This document shows, piece by piece, positions 14,049 through 18,452 of a stretch of 18,452 nucleotides of DNA (the stretch's first letter is position 1; every line of letters starts with the position of its first letter). The notes under the pieces were generated by a model. It made no database searches. It saw only the letters and a list, made by a program, of their open reading frames with translations, and had not been told where the DNA came from. The translations under genes were made by a program, and so were the position numbers. Origin of the DNA: Veillonella sp. (lineage in GTDB: Bacteria; Bacillota; Negativicutes; Veillonellales; Veillonellaceae); the NCBI RefSeq assembly GCF_019414865.1, contig NZ_DXLG01000024.1, positions 1 to 18,452 on the forward strand, given 5' to 3'.

Positions 14049-15920
14049 TTAGAACCAATGAGATAAATCGAATTCTTCACCAATAGTTGCTTTCACATGA
14101 GCACGGCCTAAGTAAAGGCCAAGCAATGTTAAGCTGATTTTAGACATCGGCGTATGATCAAATACATCCGCTAAATCTAGTAGAACTGGAGAAATATCAT
14201 CCATAATATCACGTGCTTCTTGACCTCTGAAAGCAGTCGGTTTACTCTTCATAAGCGCAATGAGATCACGTTGAACCATAGAATCAGAAATACGAGTTTG
14301 TCTAAAGAAACGAGGTGCTAAAGACTCGTCAACTAACGCCAATTTATAAAGATTGGAATTCAAGCTACGCACCACATAACGTGGATCAACGCCATGACCA
14401 TCAGTAGCACGGAAGAGTTCCTCCTTCGAGAAGCCACGATAGTTGAACACAAATGGATAGGAATTGGATAACACTTGAGCTAATGTAATTGGTTCGCGTT
14501 CCTCTTGTGTACAACGTAAGTAATCTAATTGACGATAGAAAGAGTTATTTTGAGGCAAATCAGAAATGAATGGCTCAATATATTTTTCTACATAATGTTG
14601 GAAGTGAATCAATCCATAGTTATTAGAGTTTCTAGAGTATTGTAACAATAATGTCAATGCCATAACTTGGAAATGACCTAGCGTTAAATGTGGCAATACG
14701 CGTAACGCATCAAAGGCTACAAGGTACGGTGTACTAGACTTAGGTGATTGTACTACATCTAAGAACGCACCTAAGGCGGCGGATTTCATCCACTCTGTAT
14801 TCGTCGCAGCATAAGCCTTTTGCATACTCATCAAGGCTTCTTGAATAACAATATTATCAAGAAGTGCATTGACTTCAGCTAACTTTGTAATATTAAGAGC
14901 TGCTAATGCATCTCTTGTAATAGATTCCACATAATGTTGTGTATCTCCATGCAATATGCCGAAGGCATGAATAAATGGCGCGATTGCCAATTCAATACAT
15001 TTATCTTCATGTGCCGCTTTAGCCCATTGTCCTGTTGGTACCTCTTCTTCAACCATACTAGCGGCTGCCAATTGAGCCTCTATTTCGGAAGCATCAAACA
15101 AGCGCGTTTCATCCAATACAGATGGACCTTCTGCTGTTTTAATCTCATCGACACCACCGATCATTTGTGTAGCCTCAATATGTTCTGCTTCATCAGCTTC
15201 AAGAGCCTCTACAGATTCGCCCATAGCAATCGTATCCTCTACAGAATTAGCTCGATTGCGAAGTTCATCTGTAACAGCATCAAGAACAATAGTCTTATCC
15301 ATCAATGGAGTGGAATGATGCTCACTATTAGAGCGTTTACCATCAGAAACTGCAGGCATTATAATAGTTTCATCATTACTATGTTCTGTTGGAGCAGATT
15401 CTGTCTTCTCTAGAGAACCAGAATTTACTTGAATAGATTCATGTGAAACAGATTCATGCGGAATAGAATCAGCAGAAACAGATGTATCTTGAACAGGTTC
15501 TTGTCCTTTTAAGTCAGCTTGACTTGATTTAGTCTCAGGCTCGCCTGCATGATGACCTAAGGCCAAGGAATATCCTGTTCCGGAGTCTTCCACATGTAAT
15601 TGATTACCATCTCGTCGGTTATAAGATGTATCTTCATGAGTTACCATAGATTCAGAAGCATTATACTCTTCATTACCCTCTAGCACAGAGGCCGTATACA
15701 CATTGGTTCCACCTTCATGTGTAACAGTTACATCGCCTACCCTAGATTCATTAACGGACTTTTCTCTATGATGTTCACCATCAAATTTAGTAACAGATCT
15801 ATCATGGTGCTCATCTTTAGCTTGGCTTTCACTATCATTACGATTAAAAACGGCGTAACAAATGGCAAAAAATCCAAGCGCTACAACAGCTAATACAAAA
15901 TATGGTATTACGTTTGACAT
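14049..15920 (-). CDS. Membrane-anchored protein with long acidic linker and helical C-terminal domain, function unknown
   Basis: The 623-residue protein has one N-terminal membrane segment (about 5-25, few charges before it). A polar, Glu/Asp/Ser/His-rich, probably disordered linker follows (about 26-290). A mostly helical C-terminal domain (about 300-623) shows no motif I can name. The overall plan recalls ZipA-like anchors, but no homology is claimed. The linker carries five Thr motifs at regular distance: DETIIM (T185), DKTIVL (T210), EDTIAM (T230), EATQMI (T251) and DETRLF (T272). The start is ATG 15918-15920 with an AGGGGGA site that overlaps the stop of the preceding gene; the gap is nine bases, so the two are one operon. 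I recall a Veillonella-named family (Vpar_1526-like) but cannot say whether this belongs to it. Confidence 0.85.
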   Translation of the reverse strand: MSNVIPYFVLAVVALGFFAICYAVFNRNDSESQAKDEHHDRSVTKFDGEHHREKSVNESRVGDVTVTHEGGTNVYTASVLEGNEEYNASESMVTHEDTSYNRRDGNQLHVEDSGTGYSLALGHHAGEPETKSSQADLKGQEPVQDTSVSADSIPHESVSHESIQVNSGSLEKTESAPTEHSNDETIIMPAVSDGKRSNSEHHSTPLMDKTIVLDAVTDELRNRANSVEDTIAMGESVEALEADEAEHIEATQMIGGVDEIKTAEGPSVLDETRLFDASEIEAQLAAASMVEEEVPTGQWAKAAHEDKCIELAIAPFIHAFGILHGDTQHYVESITRDALAALNITKLAEVNALLDNIVIQEALMSMQKAYAATNTEWMKSAALGAFLDVVQSPKSSTPYLVAFDALRVLPHLTLGHFQVMALTLLLQYSRNSNNYGLIHFQHYVEKYIEPFISDLPQNNSFYRQLDYLRCTQEEREPITLAQVLSNSYPFVFNYRGFSKEELFRATDGHGVDPRYVVRSLNSNLYKLALVDESLAPRFFRQTRISDSMVQRDLIALMKSKPTAFRGQEARDIMDDISPVLLDLADVFDHTPMSKISLTLLGLYLGRAHVKATIGEEFDLSHWF

Positions 15921-15929
15921 ACTATCCCC

Positions 15930-16481
15930 CTACATCAACGCTTCATTATATGCAGCACGTTCACCACCAATGCTCTTAGGTCGAACACGACAAGCAGTTA
16001 CATGAGCCTCACCAATTTCTTTAATACTGAGGCGCACTGGTACAGTAACATGTTTCATATGCATACCTATGAAAGTGTCCCCGATGTCGATACCTGCATC
16101 AGCTTTAATAAATTCAACCATCACTGGATCGTCAAAACGTTCATAGGCAGTAACAGCCATGGCTCCACCTGCATGACGTTGAGGTACTACATTAACCTCT
16201 TCCTCCCATGTTACTGCACTACGTTCCATAACAAGAGCTCGATTAATATGCTCACAGCATTGAACGGCCAAATTAAGACCTTTAGCTTTAACAGCTTTAT
16301 ATATTTCATCAAATAGGATCTGAGCCACATCAATGTGGGAATCAGTGCCAATTTTCTTACCCATAACTTCGCTAGTGGAACAACCCACCACGAATAATTG
16401 ACCTTCTCGAACCTTTGCCAAATCTAGCAATTCAGCCATCGCTGTACGCACTGACTGACGAATAGTTTCTACAGAAGTCAT
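15930..16481 (-). CDS. UPF0340 / YwlG-like protein (TIGR01440 family)
   Basis: The 183-residue soluble protein matches my memory of the YwlG/UPF0340 family. Recognisable stretches are VVGCSTSEVMGKKIGT, CCEHINRALVMER, PQRHAGGAMAV and IGGERAAYNEAL. The conserved Cys and His residues suggest a ligand-binding or catalytic site, but no function is established that I know of. The start is ATG 16479-16481 with GAGG seven bases upstream. It is the first gene of a two-gene operon with the membrane-anchored protein. Confidence 0.85.
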   Translation of the reverse strand: MTSVETIRQSVRTAMAELLDLAKVREGQLFVVGCSTSEVMGKKIGTDSHIDVAQILFDEIYKAVKAKGLNLAVQCCEHINRALVMERSAVTWEEEVNVVPQRHAGGAMAVTAYERFDDPVMVEFIKADAGIDIGDTFIGMHMKHVTVPVRLSIKEIGEAHVTACRVRPKSIGGERAAYNEALM

Positions 16482-16690
16482 GATATCGCCTCACTCACTT
16501 TGAATGTATAAATCTATATGTATATTATCACAAAATGGACAGAATCGGTAGACTTTACTCTACTAAGCAAAAGTGAATCTAACATAATAATATATAAACT
16601 ATAAAAGTAATTTCATATATTACTATCATACTAATAAACAATGTAATAATCATTAAATATATACATGTACAGTGATAATTATTGATCTCT
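16482..16690. other. AT-rich gene-free stretch upstream of the ywlG-like gene
   Basis: No gene is visible. Near the gene, on the minus strand, TGTGATAAT (about 16523-16531) resembles an extended -10 box without a clear -35 and is a low-confidence promoter candidate. A short inverted repeat GTAAT/ATTAC lies around 16608-16624. Otherwise I see only AT-rich sequence. Confidence 0.4.
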
Positions 16691-16727
16691 ATAGATAAAA
16701 AAGAGGCTTGCATTAGCAAGCCTCTTT
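16691..16727 (-). terminator. Terminator of the fumarase operon
   Basis: A 12-pair perfect stem AAAGAGGCTTGC/GCAAGCCTCTTT (16700-16711 with 16716-16727), with a four-base loop, is followed on the minus strand by TTTATCTAT. It is about 20 bases after the beta-subunit stop. Confidence 0.92.
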
Positions 16728-16746
16728 CAATCACTCAACGGTGATA

Positions 16747-17307
16747 TTAGATTTTTCTATAAGGTTTTTGGCCTTGTTCGTAGAAGTTGTTACCTTCAGT
16801 ATCGCCAACTACGATGCAAGGGAAATCTTCAACTGTTAATTCAGCCAAAGCTTCTGGACCAAGTTCACCATAAGCAAGTACTTCGTATTTTTTGATGGAT
16901 TTTGCAATCAATGCTGCAGCGCCACCAACTGCTGCGAAGTATGTGCAACCATTTTTCTTCATGGATTCAACTACTGCTGGTTTACGGGAACCTTTACCGA
17001 TCATGCCTTTGATACCTTGATCAAGCATTGTTGGTGTGTAAGCATCCATACGACCAGAAGTTGTAGGACCAGCGGAACCAATTGGGTCACCAGGTTTTGC
17101 AGGTGTTGGGCCAAGGTAGTAAACGAATTTGTTAGTCCAATCGATTGGTAATTTTTCGCCACGTGCTAAAGCTTCAGTCATAACTTTATGAGCAGCATCA
17201 CGAGCGGAGTAAATTTTGCCAGTAATAAGAACGCTATCACCAACTTTTAATTTACGGGAAAACTCTTCATTATATTCTTCAGTATTAATGCGAATTGTTT
17301 CAGCCAT
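16747..17307 (-). CDS. Class I fumarate hydratase, beta subunit
   Basis: This is the partner of the alpha subunit in the reversible hydration of fumarate to malate. The 186-residue protein corresponds to the C-terminal domain of one-chain class I fumarases. It has GDPIGSAGPTTSGRMDAYTP at 73-92 (substrate-site motif), IGKG at 103-106 and AAVGGAAALIAKSI further on. The start is ATG 17305-17307 with AGGAGG about nine bases upstream. It begins 19 bases after the alpha stop. L-tartrate dehydratase beta is the main alternative within this family; a fumarase fits the fermentation expected here better. Confidence 0.92.
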   Translation of the reverse strand: MAETIRINTEEYNEEFSRKLKVGDSVLITGKIYSARDAAHKVMTEALARGEKLPIDWTNKFVYYLGPTPAKPGDPIGSAGPTTSGRMDAYTPTMLDQGIKGMIGKGSRKPAVVESMKKNGCTYFAAVGGAAALIAKSIKKYEVLAYGELGPEALAELTVEDFPCIVVGDTEGNNFYEQGQKPYRKI

Positions 17308-17326
17308 TGTAATTACCTCCTACCGA

Positions 17327-18169
17327 TTAAAGTACTACGTGTTTATGACGAGCAGCATGACACATAATAGTAACAGCAACAGGAAGGCCGGCGATATGAG
17401 TTGCACCCCATTCGATGTTTACACCGATACAAGTTGTTGTGCCGCCCAATTGTGGACCGATACCAGTTTTGTTAACCATTTCCAAAATTTCTTCTTCCAA
17501 TTTTGCATACTCAGGATCTTTGTGAGGAGTGCTAATATCGCGAAGCAAAGCTTTTTTGGACATAACAGCTGCTTGGTCCATAGTACCACCAATACCAACG
17601 CCAAGTACGATTGGAGGGCATGGGTTAGGGCCAGCATGTTTTACGATTTCAAGAACTGCATTTTTAACGCCTTCAACGCCATCTGCAGGTACCAACATAG
17701 CTACGTCAGATTTATTTTCAGAACCGAAGCCTTTAAGTTCTACGTTGATTTCTACTTTATCGCCAGGAACGATATCGATGTAGATGATTGCAGGTGTGTT
17801 GTTTTGAGTGTTTTTACGGTTGAACAATGGTTCTGCTACAACGGATTTACGAAGGTAACCTTCTACATAACCTTGAGCAACACCTTCATTGATAGCTTCT
17901 TTAAGATCGCCACCAACGAAATGAACATCTTGACCTACTTCTACGAATACCAATGTCATACCAGTATCTTGGCAATATGGACGATCTTCAGCATCAGCAA
18001 TTTCTGCATTTTTGATGATTTGATCGAGAACGATGCAACCAACTGGAGACTCTTCTGTTTCACGGCCTTTTTTCAAGCCTTCATAGATGTCTTTTGGCAA
18101 GTGGTAAGCTGCGTCCATACACATTTGACGGACTGTTTTTGTGATTTCAGATACTTGAATCTCGCGCAA
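17327..18169 (-). CDS. Class I fumarate hydratase, alpha subunit (TTG start)
   Basis: This is the [4Fe-4S]-carrying subunit of fumarase, acting in the malate-fumarate-succinate branch of anaerobic fermentation. The 280-residue protein has probable cluster ligands C66 (RPYCQDTGM), C184 (NPCPPIVLG) and C247 (GGTTTCIGV). LGVGIGGTMDQAA and GPQLGGTTT are typical of the family. The start is TTG at 18167-18169. It has GGAGGG about six bases upstream and an in-frame TGA a few codons further up. There is no ATG before residue 16, so TTG is effectively forced. Tartrate dehydratase alpha is a less likely alternative. Confidence 0.93.
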   Translation of the reverse strand: MREIQVSEITKTVRQMCMDAAYHLPKDIYEGLKKGRETEESPVGCIVLDQIIKNAEIADAEDRPYCQDTGMTLVFVEVGQDVHFVGGDLKEAINEGVAQGYVEGYLRKSVVAEPLFNRKNTQNNTPAIIYIDIVPGDKVEINVELKGFGSENKSDVAMLVPADGVEGVKNAVLEIVKHAGPNPCPPIVLGVGIGGTMDQAAVMSKKALLRDISTPHKDPEYAKLEEEILEMVNKTGIGPQLGGTTTCIGVNIEWGATHIAGLPVAVTIMCHAARHKHVVL

Positions 18170-18239
18170 GATAATCCCTCCTCAGGAACATAGTTGAATA
18201 TTAATTCTAAATTACCGTGAGATAACTTTTAACTCTCAA

Positions 18240-18267
18240 GTGTATAAGACATATGTTTCTCATACAC
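18240..18267 (-). other. Hairpin in the fumarase 5' leader
   Basis: GTGTAT/ATACAC arms (18240-18245 with 18262-18267) enclose a mismatch and a further short pairing AGA/TCT. It lies between the predicted start of transcription and the alpha start codon, without a T-run. It may affect message stability or translation; no known riboswitch is recognised. Confidence 0.4.
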
Positions 18268-18290
18268 ATCGAGATTAACTCTATGCATCA

Positions 18291-18319
18291 ATCGTAACAC
18301 ACAACATACATGCTTTCAA
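18291..18319 (-). promoter_or_regulatory. Promoter of the fumarase operon
   Basis: On the minus strand there is TTGAAA (18314-18319), a 17-base spacer and TACGAT (18291-18296) preceded by TGT, the extended -10 form. The predicted start is near 18284, giving a leader of about 115 bases. Confidence 0.6.
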
Positions 18320-18337
18320 CGGCTTAACTATACAGTT

Positions 18338-18365
18338 TTCTCAATGCTTTTTCATGTTTTGAGAA
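18338..18365. promoter_or_regulatory. Inverted repeat upstream of the fumarase promoter
   Basis: TTCTCAA-N14-TTGAGAA has perfect seven-base arms. It is centred about 67 bases upstream of the predicted transcription start. It could be a binding site for a regulator. The remainder to 18452 is AT-rich with repeated TTTTCAT words, and I see no gene in it. Confidence 0.35.
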
Positions 18366-18452
18366 TTATTTTCATGAATATCGCTGTATATATTTCGGTA
18401 TTTCAATAGTTCTTTTTCATCATATTTTCGACTATAAAAACTATATTTTCAA

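Noticed and set aside
16550..16690. A replication origin or structured RNA in the AT-rich stretch
   Set aside because: AT richness and short inverted words are present, but no DnaA boxes, iterons or convincing conserved stems could be made out.
17216..18193. Long 325-codon plus-strand open frame opposite the fumarase genes
   Set aside because: It lies entirely antisense to two well-supported fumarase subunits, has no ribosome binding site that stands out, and its translation is rich in Cys/Phe/Thr without any recognisable motif.

Overview
The window looks like the chromosome of a low-GC anaerobic Firmicute. The gene set and protein style point to the Negativicutes, most likely Veillonella. 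That assignment is recognition and was not tested by a search. Supporting traits are a two-subunit [4Fe-4S] fumarase and a two-subunit [4Fe-4S] serine dehydratase, an Hcp hybrid-cluster protein, hydrogenase maturation genes, AGGAGG-type ribosome binding sites and CCA-encoding tRNAs. Nearly everything is on the minus strand. The one plus-strand gene is a Crp/Fnr-type regulator.

Read in the direction of transcription (high to low coordinates), the layout is as follows. (1) 18169-16747: class I fumarase alpha and beta, with a long leader, a TTG start and a strong terminator. (2) 16481-14049: a UPF0340/YwlG-like protein followed by a 623-residue membrane-anchored protein with a disordered acidic linker. 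(3) 13175-13900 (+): the Crp/Fnr regulator, divergent from hcp (12900-11335). The intergenic region holds operator-like palindromes. (4) 11232-10741: a gene-free stretch made largely of degenerate copies of a roughly 95-bp repeat, one of them inverted. (5) 10642-9096: sdaAB-sdaAA, with a terminator overlapping the last codons of sdaAA. (6) 9027-5642: a CCA-adding enzyme translationally overlapping a class B PBP with one PASTA domain. (7) 5523-1069: a tightly overlapping run of folD, hypA, hypB, a secreted two-repeat protein, an orphan BrxF-like ATPase and a broken uppP. (8) 884-443: five tRNA genes (Thr-Tyr-fMet-Thr-Met) ahead of tuf. This arrangement closely resembles the thrU-tyrU-glyT-thrT-tufB cluster of E. 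coli.

Metabolically, fumarase fits the malate-fumarate-succinate branch of a lactate/propionate fermenter. SdaAA/SdaAB feeds serine to pyruvate. Hcp with its neighbouring regulator handles nitrosative stress. HypA/HypB supply nickel to a hydrogenase encoded elsewhere. The FolD lacks the usual cyclohydrolase lysine and glutamine, so it is probably a dehydrogenase only.

No complete new defence or mobile system is visible. The points most worth a second look are the orphan BrxF-like ATPase, the regularly spaced threonine motifs in the 623-residue protein, the altered FolD active site, the repeat cluster at 10795-11229, the palindromes between hcp and its regulator, and the internally deleted uppP.
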